From: Phialocephala subalpina
Taxonomy: Eukaryota; Ascomycota; Leotiomycetes; Helotiales; Mollisiaceae
Assembly (NCBI GenBank): GCA_900073065.1
Contig: FJOG01000002.1
Span: forward strand, 766,719-830,718
DNA length: 64,000 nucleotides
Direction of reading: 5' to 3'
Both the position numbers and the translations under genes were made by a program. Position 1 is the first letter of the stretch; each line of letters opens with the position of its first letter. The notes beneath the pieces are model-generated. The model ran no database searches and was not told the origin of the DNA. It worked only from the letters and a program-made list of their open reading frames with translations. Positions 22,134 through 33,198 of the stretch are shown here, one piece after another.

Positions 22134-24171
22134 ATGCTTTGCAACAAATGTTGCGGCATGCTAGACCTCGATGTCTTTCCTACCAGCGACACGGCATACG
22201 ATCATCACGAAAGCTATACAGCCCTATGTATCTCAGCTGCATCTGGCTGTGAGCTATGTCAATGCATAAAGGACGAACAATCACGTTGTTTGAAGCTCGC
22301 AGAAGACTTCGATTACAGAATATCACGTGAAGACACGCAAATCAAATGCTTCGCATTCGACAGGAAGGAGAAAATAGGTGGAATTTGCAGAATTCGGATC
22401 GGTCAACACGCTCTGTTGAAGAAACGTCCCGTCGATGCAACGGGCCTCCATTTTCTGTGGGTTTTCTTCGGACTTTGTGTAAGGGAAGGTGAGAAGTGCC
22501 CGTCTGCAATTCTGATTTCGAGCCTCATGATTCGCAGATGATCCAATGTCAAATTACGTGAGAGGAAGGGTCATAGAGCCGACTTCCTCATCCGATGCAA
22601 GCTTCAAGACCGTAAAAGGCTGGCTTCAAGAGTGCCTAGAGGATCACCCAAACTGCCACAAAAATCCGGACTCGATTCTACCAACAAGGGTCATCAATGT
22701 TGGTTCTGCGACTCCATTTCTGGAGGTGACTCATGGACAACGCGGAGCATGGGTTACTTTAAGCCATTGCTGGGGCGCGAAGGCACCGTTAACCACCACT
22801 ACGGATACTCTTTCCCTTCGAAGCCAAGGCATCGAACTGGAAAAATTGCCACCAACGTTTCAAGATGCAATTGAGATTACTTGTCGGCTTGGATTTGAAT
22901 ATCTATGGATTGATTCCCTCTGCATTCTCCAAGACAGCCTAGGTGACTGGCTGGCCGAGTCAAGCTGCATGCGAGAAATATACAGAAATGCAGTTCTGAA
23001 CATCTCAGCGGATGCATGTCCAGACCCGGAATCTGGCATTTTTGCAAGCGCCAATTCGAAGCGGCATTTGAATGACAGCATCATCAAATTACCATGCCGC
23101 AGCTCAAATAATCACATCAACGGAGAGGTCTCATTTCACAGAGACGTCTTCATTGCACACCTTCATACACCTCTTCAAGAGCGGGCATGGGTCCTCCAAG
23201 AAAGCATCTTTTCCCCGCGACGAATACGCTACCTTGCTTCTGGGATCTCTTGGACATGTGAGACGATCTATTCATGTGACGAAGACGACCCAGAAATGCA
23301 AAGAATCATTGGCCATCGCACAGATGCCCACAGCATTTTCCAGATGCCAAAAGTGCCCGACGGTGATGAAGATAGGCAAGGCCGTCAGCAAAAGATACTC
23401 AACTGGTGGTACCAACTTTTAACAGACTATCTGGGTCGGCAGGTTTCCTTTATTACAGACAGACTTCCGGCAATCGCCGGTATCGCCAAGGAAGTGGCAG
23501 AGAGAACGGGCTACCACTACAGGTGTGGTCTATGGGAGGAAGACATCCTCGGCGGTATCCTTTGGGCTACACCGAGCGTAGGTGTTGATTTGAGCAAAGG
23601 CCCGTCCTGGAGCTGGGCAATCGTCGATTGTCTGGAATTTGTGAGAGCCAATACCTGGGACGGCATATCAAGTGTTCATTTCACGGAAGATCCTCGAGCG
23701 AAAGTGCTTGACATCCAAGTCAAGAACGTCAACGACGACCCTTTCGGACAAGCCGAGTCTGGCAAGATTACAATCCGTGGACCATGGAGGAGCGTGGAGT
23801 GGGAAGGGAAGCCGGAGCCCTTCCTAGAGACGTACAAGAAACGGCGGAATATCCTCGAACGGCACCGTTTCAAAGACATACATCGAGATCGCTTCACGAA
23901 GCCTAGTCAGATTGTGCTGGCGTTGGATCAACGCTTCGAAAGTACTAATTCCGCATTGGACATCCTCCCTAAGGATGCAATATACCTTCAAATCGATCGA
24001 TTTGGTTCGTACGATAGGAATCGTTGGGGCGGCGCCCGTGGCGTTCTTGCTTTGGTGCTTCAGCCCACCGGAGGAGTTGAAGGTGAATTCCGCCGTATTG
24101 GCATTGCGCAGATTCCAGAGGACGATGGTATGACTGATGGCTGGCCGTTAAGGACCGTCACAATCATTTGA
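22134..24171 (+). CDS. HET-domain protein
   Basis: CDS join(22134..22488,22538..24171), 662 residues. The 49-bp intron has donor GTGAGA, branch CTGAT and acceptor CAG, and gives the in-frame join CVREDDPMSNYV. The N-terminal part is Cys-rich (MLCNKCCGMLDLD, SGCELCQCIKD). The HET domain is complete: WVTLSHCWG near residue 188, LGFEYLWIDSLCILQD near 235-252, MREIYRNAVLNISADA, then ERAWVLQESIFSPRRIRY near 328-346. The C-terminal half resembles other HET proteins. HET domains are known from heterokaryon incompatibility and related cell-death responses, but most fungal copies are uncharacterised, so a role in non-self recognition is inference. It is intact although flanked by decayed 2EXR loci. 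Confidence 0.9.
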
Positions 24172-24304
24172 AAGATTCAGGACATTCACAAAGATTGGAA
24201 GATTACCAATCACGAAGCCTGTGGGGATGATCCATTCCTATAAATTCCAGAACACCATGTGGTCATGCCAGCACCGAACCAGGCTTTACACACGATCAGC
24301 AAAG

Positions 24305-25002
24305 ATGTTCACACTATTACCAGACCTGCCTACCGAGCTTCGACTCCAGATTTGGCGCAAAGCTCTGCCCCTTTTCTCTCGCATATTCGAAATTGTCAGC
24401 CACAAAGATTGACGAAGAGGGAGACTGTACAGTAAACATGGCAGTCACACCTAACAACCCTGCCACATTGCTTTCGGTCTGTCAAGAAAGTAGATCAGAA
24501 CTGCTCCCATTCTACCGACTTCGTTTTCGGGACGAGTTCGGACTCTCCTCATTGGAAAATTATTTCAACCAAATCTCGGATATCTTGTATCTCAACTTGC
24601 GGTCGACCGGAGTCGAAGATCTGGATATCTTCCACTACTCGTTGGAGAGACTTTTCGGTGCAGACGCATATGAGATCTTGACTTAGCATGCCGAAGTACC
24701 CGCTAGATCACGGAAGGTCTGGAAGAAATCCCGGAAAAAGCGGGTTCATAAAGGATTTTCGTGTTCTTGAAGAGATCGTAGAGGTGAAGAACAAGGCTTT
24801 GTTAAAGAGTGGTGCGACGAGAGAGAAATTTCTTGGTTTTGCTAACCTAATCATTGGCCCAGAATATTATGAGGATGAACCGAGGAGCGCTAATGCTCAA
24901 TTGGAAGCGATGACTTCCAAAGGGATGAGGGAGTGGTTCGAATATGATCCCACATACAAGCCGCTTCGTGCAAGAAGATATATTCTCGTCGAGTTGGTGT
25001 AG
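24305..25002 (+). pseudogene. 2EXR-domain pseudogene, two frame breaks
   Basis: The ATG at 24305 opens MFTLLPDLPTELRLQIWRKA, then LFSRIFEIVSHK and a stop. The second block (ATLLSVCQESRSELLPFYRL), SDILYLNLR and LERLFGADAYEIL continue in another frame from about 24400 and end in TAG at 24684-24686. The C-terminal part (DFRVLEEIVEVKNKALLKSG) is in a third frame to 25002. The order of blocks matches the intact paralog at 20259-20990. No splice signals explain both changes. Confidence 0.7.
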
Positions 25003-25267
25003 TGTTCTACCCAATATGCATGGTTTTCTTGTTCAAGAGGATTCACGGGTGTAAAACCACACTTCCAGCTCAGCGTGCTTTCAGGCAAGAGCAAGAGCTC
25101 TGCGAGTCTTAAATCCCATTTGAACAGAATCCCATTCACAGCATGTTCGAATTATCATCCTTCGTCCTTCAAGAGTGTAAAGGCTAGCATGAAGACAGAC
25201 TTTCAGCACGCCTTTCACTCCTGTCCCTGAACTCAACATCTTCCGATCTCGGCCGCAAGATATCGGA

Positions 25268-25819
25268 ATGGCATCTCGACTACCCAAAGTCATGCGACAT
25301 CTAGCTCGTCGACCCTCACTCACAACGCGACCAAGCGCACAGCCGCTTTTTCCATTGTTCGGATCCCTTCTAACCGAGCCTCGTTTGCTCATATGGTATA
25401 ACGCACTTCTTTAGTCCATTCGTCAAATCCACATCTTCCCTCACGATGTCCCTCGGAAAACCTTCTCCAGACTATGGAGTCGCATCTCTCACAAGTCAGA
25501 CCCCTACGCAATCGACCGTGTCATGAAGGCAAGATTCAGTACCACTCTGTTATGGGTGAATACAGAGGCCCGCTACGAGGTGCTCATGTCCTATTTCGTG
25601 TTGTTTCACCTCGATAGCGGCGTCCAGCCAAATGGCACGGTGACTTGTGGAGCGGGGACTTTTTCTCGTTCCGAACAAGGGTCATTGAGGAGTTTTGCGT
25701 TCTTGGATTGGAATTCAGCATGGGTAGTGGATTCAAATCGTCGGCTGACTGGCCTTCTGCCAATGTTACTTGGAAAGGAAGCTGAGCAGCAAGTGGAACA
25801 ATACATTAGGCAGGAGTAA
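25268..25819 (+). pseudogene. 2EXR-domain gene with one in-frame TAG
   Basis: A single frame runs from ATG at 25268 to TAA at 25819, broken only by TAG at 25412-25414 (codon 49). The stop lies just after the core: LFGSLLTEPRLLIWYNALL, stop, then SIRQIHIF in the position where other copies read PLFPRIIEI. The second block TTLLWVNTEARYEVLMSYF follows in frame. The C-terminal half is shorter than in intact copies. A CAG to TAG change would explain the stop. A start downstream of the stop would lack the core motif. Confidence 0.65.
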
Positions 25820-26222
25820 TTGAGGAAGCCGAATCGCTTTATGACCAGAGGAACGGGCTTATTGTGGGACGCTGACAAGATGCTCGACAACCCTTGGCGG
25901 TTGGTGTGAGTGACCTTGAGGTGGGATATAGAGGATGATGAGGATTGAAGTCTGGTTCATCAGAGGTAAAAGGGTCATTCAGCAGCATCAATAATATTCA
26001 CAATCACAGATGCGACCTATGCTTGGATTTGGCTAGTCATCTTCTATCACGGCCTGGGGCCAGAGCAAGCGCTCAATCATTCCCTTACAGCTCTTGTAGG
26101 CAGTAATTGCTCGCGCCATGCCCGATCCAACCTCAGTCAGGCGTGTGGATACTCTTATCTAAGACCGGGACGCTTCACTTCTTGCTTCTCAAATATCATC
26201 ATCTTTCGTCATCTGCCGCACC
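25820..26222. other. Spacer
   Basis: Nothing recognisable. The right end is the promoter side of the next 2EXR frame. Confidence 0.4.
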
Positions 26223-26738
26223 ATGAAGGAGCATTTCGAAAGGTTGTCTGAAGTCCTGACAGACTTCTACTAGGAAAGAACGGTCGATCTTATGATCCTA
26301 GCCGACAAGTTCAACGAGTTCAGGGCCAAGCGAAGGACAAAACATACAGGACCGCAAGAAACCTTCCCACGGTTTGCACTACTTCCTCCCGAGCTTCGTC
26401 GCAAGATATGGCATCATGAAATCCCTCTATTCTGGCGCTTCATCTTTATCGATACATGTACCAACCCCGACGGCTTTCCTAGTCAAAGCCGCCTCTCAAG
26501 AATCGTCTCCAGACTACGCCATCCACGCTCTAGAATCTCCTTGGCCGCAGAGGACAATTTGACTAAAGTAAAGTGGGTCATCGACCGTCATATAAACTAT
26601 GCACCAGGGGTGGCCACTCTTTTATGCGTTAACAGAGAGTCCCGCCACGAGCTGATGAAGCAATACTATCTTGTCTTCAACCCTAGTATCACATTCACAC
26701 CAAAACGACGTCAAACGCCCCAGGGTCTGAAATACTGA
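26223..26738 (+). pseudogene. Truncated 2EXR-domain gene
   Basis: The ATG at 26223 (CACCATGAAG) reads 16 codons to TAG at 26271-26273. The same frame reopens, with an ATG at 26292, and runs to 26738: FPRFALLPPELRRKIWHHEI, FWRFIFIDT, a basic spacer, then VATLLCVNRESRHELMKQYY. It ends soon after the second block, without the DTLFLD strand or the C-terminal helix. If translation starts at 26292 the first TAG does not matter, and the product is a 148-residue truncated 2EXR protein. Given the missing half I list it as a pseudogene, but a short functional form is possible. Confidence 0.55.
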
Positions 26739-27009
26739 GAAATTCGTGCAGTACCTCTTTTTAGGATGCAAGTTGTTCTCCCAAATGTCTCTTATTTCGA
26801 CGGATAATCAACCACTCCGAGCAACACTTCACTTTCTAGGTACCGGTATTCCAGTCAAGCTGGATTCACATGCACTTGACTTTAGTGTCATGGTCGCCGC
26901 AAGCATACCCGTCTTTTAGCTTCCATAACCACTTTCAACTCCTCACCATGTACACTTCCACCTCTCACTCATATTTCCAGCAAACCTTCAGAATCAACCA
27001 CCTATTACA

Positions 27010-27504
27010 ATGTCCAGCCTTCGGCCGTTACAATTACTATTCCTCTCACGCGGTATCTTAGCAATTACGCAAGAACACGCAGACGGCGCCATCGACCTCT
27101 TCGTCGACGTCTTCGACCATCTCTATATCACCACGTTCGCACTTGCAGCAATGGCTTGTTGTTTCATCTTCATGTACGGGACCTTGATTTGTCTTAAAAC
27201 TTGTCGGCAATAAGCCATCTTCCTTAATCCGTCGACGTTGATTCGAGTTTTGAAAGCATTGCCTCCCAGCTTCCGGCAGAAAATCAATCGTTTCTGGGCT
27301 GCATTGTCTGTTACGATCGTGATCGTAGCCGCAGCACTGTTTCTTGTGGTTTTTGTGAGAGATGATAAAGCGGAGGAATGGATGGGTTGGAGTTTTTGGG
27401 TGTCGGTTGGGGTGATACTTTTCACTACGCTCAAGGTATTTATTGGGAGACAACGACTACTTCTGTGTCAAAAATGGGGAAGGTCCCGGATGATTCCGTT
27501 GTAA
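27010..27504 (+). pseudogene. Small membrane-protein gene with one in-frame TAA
   Basis: The frame runs from ATG at 27010 to TAA at 27504 with one internal TAA at 27211-27213. The first part contains a hydrophobic segment (ITTFALAAMACCFIFMYGTL). After the stop the same frame gives two more (ALSVTIVIVAAALFLVVFV and FWVSVGVILFTTLKVFI), separated by RDDKAEEW. The downstream locus at 27760-28269 shares this layout and the VVxVRDxKAEE motif, so the two are a tandem paralogous pair. No known family recognised. Reading across the stop gives about 165 residues with three membrane segments. Confidence 0.55.
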
Positions 27505-27759
27505 TAAGATGCAACTTGCTCTTCTCAATGTCCCTCGATCAAAGGCGCATTTCAACGACTTCCGAAGCATATACACGATCTTTGGCAATACGAGTTTCTC
27601 GAACGTTGTTTGACATGAGATCAAGTGAAGTCACGACTGAGAATGGCAAGCGCACCCGTGGCCGTCTCTAGCTTCCACAACGACTTCCTCATCACCGCCC
27701 ATCATCGCACCTTCCTTCTTCACACCCCTGACAAACACAGAACTCAACAACTCGCAAAA

Positions 27760-28269
27760 ATGCAACAAGCAGTCACCGCCGAGGTTCTCACTGTTAAGCT
27801 CCTCCGACACGTTTTACCCACCCCATACTACATCCATCAAGCAATCGTACAGAAATGCCAAGAAGATTCCAGCAACATCGACGTCTACTTGAGCCTCAAC
27901 CTCCACACATTGCTTTTAGTCTTAGGAATCTACTCGGTCACCTTCGTGTTCGGCGTGATAGATACCGATCCTGATGAAGTATCTTATTTCAGACCTTGGA
28001 CACTAGCTATGCCCATCAAGAATGCACTCTCCGCCAGCTCGCGACCAGAAGTTTGGCGGTATCGTATTGGGATACCGGTTGCAAATGTTGCAACGATAGC
28101 GGGAGCATGAGTTGCGACTGTGGTGAGGGATGAGAAAGCAGAAGAGCATTGGGGGTTGGGGTTGCTGGCATTACCGATGGGGTTGGTGAATAGTTTGCTA
28201 GGAAACCCTTTCATTGCAACATTTCGACGCATTCGTGCCAAGCTGCTGGAACGACCGAAAGCTCACTAA
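27760..28269 (+). pseudogene. Paralogous membrane-protein gene with one in-frame TGA
   Basis: The ATG at 27760 opens MQQAVTAEVLTVKLLRHVL, a membrane segment (HTLLLVLGIYSVTFVFGV) and, after about 116 codons, TGA at 28108-28110. The same frame continues as VATVVRDEKAEEHWGLGLL, another hydrophobic stretch and a basic tail (FRRIRAKLLERPKAH) to TAA at 28267-28269. The RDEKAEE motif and its position after a hydrophobic segment match the upstream paralog. Unknown family. One substitution (for example TGG or CGA to TGA) would explain the break. Confidence 0.55.
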
Positions 28270-28536
28270 GAACAAAGAAGCGATGACCAAGAGATTAAGG
28301 GAACATGTTGGTATGCTATACTTAGCACGAAGCAACCATCGAATCACAAGCAAGATGAACATTTTTGACAATAAATGCCATGTCATTAGCCCACAGGCAC
28401 TATCATTCTCATATCATACAAAGAGGAAATCCGTTCCACACCCATGCCCATAACCATAGCCCAAATTATTCATCCCGAAGCTCGTTCTATCAAGAAATCG
28501 TGAGAATCGAAAGGAGGGGTATCATTCGTGAAGAAT

Positions 28537-28969
28537 CTACTTGGTAGTATCCTTGGCGGTACCGGTGACAGAGTCGGCAGCACCAGAGAGGGTGTCAGAG
28601 ACGGATTGAGTAGCAGAGCCGAGAGTGTCCTTGGCAGAGTCGAGGTATGAGCCGCCGGAGCTTTGAGCACTGTCGGCGTTGGATCGAGTGGAGTCGCCCA
28701 ACTTCTGGGTGGTTGACTTGTCGCCCTCTGCAGGAATGATTAGCATGGCATCGTGGAGCCAAGGAAGGATGTCCTACCAGGCTGAACGGCACCAGCAACC
28801 TTGTCGGTAGCACCTGAGACGTTCTCGGAGATCTTGTCGGTGGTGGACTTTTGAGAGTCTGGAGTAATCTTCTCCTGGGCTTGCTCGCCGAGTCCCTTGC
28901 GCCTGGAAGAAGTCAGTCATTGCGACGTGAGATAGGAGTACCTTGGAAGACGGACATAGAGTCAGACAT
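28537..28969 (-). CDS. hsp12: Hsp9/Hsp12-type stress protein
   Basis: CDS complement(join(28537..28727,28778..28902,28956..28969)), 109 residues. The product starts MSDSMRKGLGEQAQEKITPD, then SQKSTTDKISENVSG, DKVAGAVQPEGDKSTTQKLGD and a Ser/Ala-rich helical tail (SVSDTLSGAADSVTGTAKD). This is the layout of the small hydrophilic Hsp12/Hsp9 family, which is induced by heat, osmotic stress and stationary phase and associates with membranes in yeast. The first coding exon is only 14 nt, ends in the less common donor GTCCGT, and its intron has a CTGAC branch point. The second intron is 50 bp. One AGGGG core, the yeast stress-element sequence, lies near 29350-29354, but one pentamer is weak evidence. 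Confidence 0.85.
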
Positions 28970-30638
28970 GATGATTGTTTTGAAGTTTGGAGTTTTTGAA
29001 GAGATTTGTTGAGTTTGTTTGATTGATCGCGTGTGTTGATGAAGAAGAAGAAATCGAAGAGGGAAAATGGTTCTTATGTAGCCACAGAGTGGACCAGGTA
29101 GGAGGCCTAGGAGCCAAGAGATCTGTGATCTCGTGCTGGGTTTGAGAACCTGTACAACATGCTGCTTGGTGAAGTAGGAACGTCATGGCGGGAGGTTCCC
29201 CAGCGCACCTGCCACAATCAACAGGATTGCTGTGGCTGATGACAACTTCCTGTCATATTGCTTGGTCCCGACTGGCAACAAGCGACATGGTAGCCTAGAA
29301 GGAGGGTCCTCCGTCATCGAGAAGTTGGCTTAGTGTGATGCAGAAGTTGAGGGGCAGTTGCAGAATCCCATGTGAACCTGTTTGCAGATCAAAAGAAAGT
29401 ATTACACCCAATCCTTCTTCCTTAGCCCGGGCAAAAAGCTCCGCAAATTCAAGACACATGCAAAGTTGCAAACAACAGAGTGTCACGAAATCACTTCTGC
29501 CTCGTCCTCTTCCCTTGAAGTGATGTCATGGCGAAGCGAATTCCGTGATGTCATCCTCAAATGATGGAAATTTCAAGATAGAAAGGAAGAGCAATGGCAT
29601 TCTGTAAACTCGGTGGCAATATGCCTTGTAAGTTTACGAATACTCCCAGGCCAGGAAGCAGAGCTGGCGTGGTGGTGGCCAGCATATGGTCACGTGATAT
29701 ACATAAAATTATCCCGACCAGCGACTTCTACTCGACACCAACACAATGTGTTTTTGTCTGGAGTACTTCAATACTGTCAATGTCGAAGATGTAAGAATCT
29801 TGCATGTGTTTTTCTCTTCTCGTCACTCGACTCCCGACCCATGTCAAGTGAGGGGGGAAAATATGGGACGGTCTATTGGAGCAGACTGAATGTCTGCATA
29901 AGTACTCTTGGAAAGAACATGTCAAGGCCTTCTGAAACAACTGCTTCATCTAGCACTTGCAGGAGATAATAGTCCCAGGTTAAGCTTGTGAAGGTGGGGT
30001 TTCTATGGAAAATTGATGAGATAATCTAGAGAAGGCAGATTGAGAACGGTTGAGATAGAGCATGATAGAGCTTGAGGACGATAAACCATGACGATAATAA
30101 AGCTTGAGGATGGAGGATGAAAGTCATGGCGGATGAGATGATTGAGTTTTGCTTCAGGAAATTCCTGGGTGACCGTGCTTCACACTCTCACCACTCGGAT
30201 GAGATCATGGTTGAAGCTATATTCATTTCTTGCAGATGTCGGATGGATAATGTCAAACAAAATGTGCATCGTAGCTCATCGCGATCGTGAAATGAAGTCG
30301 TTGTCGTTGTGAGAAATAGAGTTCAGCGACGGGAAGCGCGCCGCGCTAAAGTTGGTCGTGAGTCGTTGCTAGGCGGTGACTTCTCAAAGTAAACAAACCC
30401 CACTTCATCCCTGATGCTGCATTCAAAACCCTCTCCAGCCGCGAGATCTCACTGCAGCCACACATCATAAACCTGTGCTTGGCCCACTCAGCCTGAAATC
30501 CTGCAATTGCAGTTCTTTTTCTTGCCATTCGTCCTTATCTGCCGCTGAACGTTGTTGCTTTTCTGGGGCTCACCGACTTTTTTGTGGCTATTGGCGGAAT
30601 CACTCTGAGTCGCAGGCCTCAAACATCCATCGCCCATC
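28970..30638. other. Intergenic region between divergent hsp12 and dbf2
   Basis: About 1.7 kb serving as the promoter region for two divergently transcribed genes. I see no supportable ORF. The right part, from about 30300, is probably the dbf2 promoter and 5' UTR. Confidence 0.5.
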
Positions 30639-32833
30639 ATGTCGAGCTTCATTACGAACCTGTTTCCTTCTTCTCAAGGAGGTAAACACGACGATATCCT
30701 TCCAGTACCTCCCACACCTCTTCACACGCGCTCGAGCCAAAACGATCCTTTCTCCGATAGACCAAACACGCCAAACAGAAACAGCTTCATCACACCCGTA
30801 TCGACCCCGCAAGGAAGCCCAAGCAAGAATCGCAATCCACCTGGTGCCAACGATCTTCCGATTGCATTTGAAAATGCTATGAAAATCAACCCTACAAGTA
30901 CATTCGGTAGCCCTTCAAAGCTTGGTCGATCACAAGCAGGAACATCACTGTCACCAGGAAAGAGCAACGCTTTGGCAATGGACGAATCGTACTTCGGCAA
31001 CGTATCAAGCAATGCTGACGATAGTATCATACACAAATCTGCCATTTCTCCGGGCAGTCCTCTGCGAAAGCAAGGAAAGGAGAATACCCCTCCAGCCTCC
31101 CGACAAGGTCTTGAGTCTGTTGCACAGAACCAGGCTGCGCTATCCAGACAAGAGCTGTACCAGCCCAGAGATCAGCAGCCACAAGCAACCAGGAAGTACA
31201 ATACTCGGCGGGGATTGACTACAGAGGAGCTAGAGATCTTGAACAAGCCAAATGTCAAACGACTTGCAAATGTCACCCAACTATGTAAGCCAGGGTTATT
31301 TGCAGTAACGAGCACCTGCTGACTGGGAAAAAGACTTTCTAGACTACTACTTCGACCTCCTTACCTACGTTGGCCAACGCCAGACTCGACTCAACCACTT
31401 CAATGCAGAATTCCCCGAACCTCCAGCTACCCCCGAAGAGACCTACAATCCCGTGTGGCAGAAATATGTTGGAAGAGAGCGAGCCAATCTTCGCAAGCGC
31501 CGTGTTCGTCTCCGTCAGGGCGATTTCCAAATCCTTACACAAGTCGGTCAGGGTGGTTATGGTCAGGTCTTTCTTGCCCAAAAAAAGGATACTAGGGAGG
31601 TCTGCGCTCTGAAGGTCATGAGCAAGAAGCTGCTGTTCAAGCTTGATGAGATTAGGCACGTTCTCACTGAGCGTGATATCTTGACAACTGCGAAGAGCGA
31701 GTGGCTTGTGAGATTACTTTACTCATTCCAGGATGAGAAGAGCATCTATTTGGCGATGGTAAGTTCTGCGAAAGAAGTTCCTTCATGCTAAGCTGATTTA
31801 TGAAACAGGAATACGTCCCTGGTGGAGACTTCCGAACACTACTCAACAATACCGGTGTTCTTGCTAATCGCCATGCTCGTTTCTATATTGCCGAAATGTT
31901 CTGCTCTGTCGACGCATTGCACCAACTTGGCTACATCCACCGAGATCTTAAGCCCGAAAACTTCCTCATCGATTCGACTGGTCATGTAAAGCTCACAGAT
32001 TTTGGATTGGCTGCGGGTTTCCTAGCACCTGGCAAGATTGAATCAATGCGCGTCAAGCTTGAGAAGGTTGGAGAGACATATGTTCCGTTTGGCAAGCCAA
32101 TGGATCAGCGTACCGTCGCAGAGCGTCGGGAGGGATATCGGTCGATGAGGGAGAAGGATGTCAACTATGCAAAGTCCATTGTTGGCTCGCCTGATTATAT
32201 GGCTCCTGAGGTTCTCAAAGGCGATGAGTATGAGTTTTCAGTCGACTACTGGAGTCTTGGCTGTATGCACTTCGAGGCCTTGACTGGTTTCCCACCCTTT
32301 GCAGGTGCGACAGTCGATGAGACCTGGAAGAACTTGAAGCACTGGAGAGAAGTCCTGAAGCGACCGGTCTGGGAGGATCCAAACTACTTCATCAGCAACA
32401 GAACATGGAACTTCATTACCAGGTCAGTCAATTTCGACCATTCAAATTGTGGTCTGCTAACTTTCACAGCTGCATTGCATCCAAGCGAAGCCGCTTCGCG
32501 TCCATCAAGCAAGTCTATGAGCATGATTACTTCGCAGAGGTGGATTGGACCCAGCTCCGTTCTCAACGGGCTCCATTCGTTCCAGAGCTGGATTCCGAGA
32601 CTGACGCCGGCTACTTCGACGACTTCAGCAACGAAGCTGATATGGCCAAGTACAAGGAGGTCCACGAGAAGCAGAATGCATTGGAGAACATGGCTGATAG
32701 GGAAGATCCTATGAGCAAGAGCTTGTTTGTTGGTTTCACCTTCAGACACCGTAAGACTGCCGCCGAGGAAGGGGGCAAGTCAAGTCCTAGGAAAGCCATC
32801 CCTACCGATGGTACTTTCGGAACGATGCTGTGA
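30639..32833 (+). CDS. dbf2: Dbf2/SidB-type NDR-family Ser/Thr kinase
   Basis: CDS join(30639..31284,31334..31758,31809..32422,32470..32833), 682 residues. Residues 1-215 are disordered and Ser/Pro-rich. The N-terminal regulatory region follows (YFLDYYFDLLTYVGQRQTRL), then the kinase domain from about 280: VGQGGYGQVFLAQKK, ALKVMSKK, HRDLKPENFLID near 405, DFGLA, a long activation-segment insert, and GSPDYMAPEVL. The insert between DFG and APE is typical of NDR/LATS kinases. Homologs (Dbf2 in yeast, Sid2 in fission yeast, SidB in Aspergillus) act with Mob1 in the mitotic-exit/septation network; that role is inferred from homology. All three introns are 47-50 bp and every exon join conserves the family sequence. 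Confidence 0.93.
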
Positions 32834-33198
32834 CGAATGACTACGAAGTTAATGCTGTTTCGCTTCTATCCATGTGCTAGGGTCTTGATAGAGCGTAAAG
32901 GAGCAACATGTTGGTGTGTGTTTGGGTTGCGAGAAACGCATGCAAGAAGCGTTTACAATGGTTGGCTTCATTCATGAGTTCTTATTACATCTATTGTTTG
33001 TGCACTGTGGGAGTTCAATTAAGATGGCGAGAGAATGCTGAGCATGCCAGGTTGCTGTACTAATAGCTACGAATACAAATGATGAACTGAAAACGATCCA
33101 TGGCCAGAGCATCCAAATGTGATGCATCAAGTCTAGTCTCTTCAGGCCAAAGGGGGCAAGAAAGTGGCGGCTCGCACCTGTCAGGGGTATGATCAACG

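Noticed and set aside
22489..22537. Frameshift in the HET gene
   Set aside because: A 49-bp intron with GTGAGA donor, CTGAT branch point and CAG acceptor restores the frame exactly.
26223..26291. TAG at 26271-26273 as proof of a nonsense mutation
   Set aside because: An in-frame ATG at 26292 lies before the 2EXR core, so the upstream codons may be untranslated; the C-terminal truncation is the stronger evidence of decay.
31285..31333. Apparent truncation of the kinase N-terminal part
   Set aside because: A 49-bp intron (GTAAGC...AAG) joins CQL-type sequence to YFLDYYFDLLTY, as in Dbf2 homologs.
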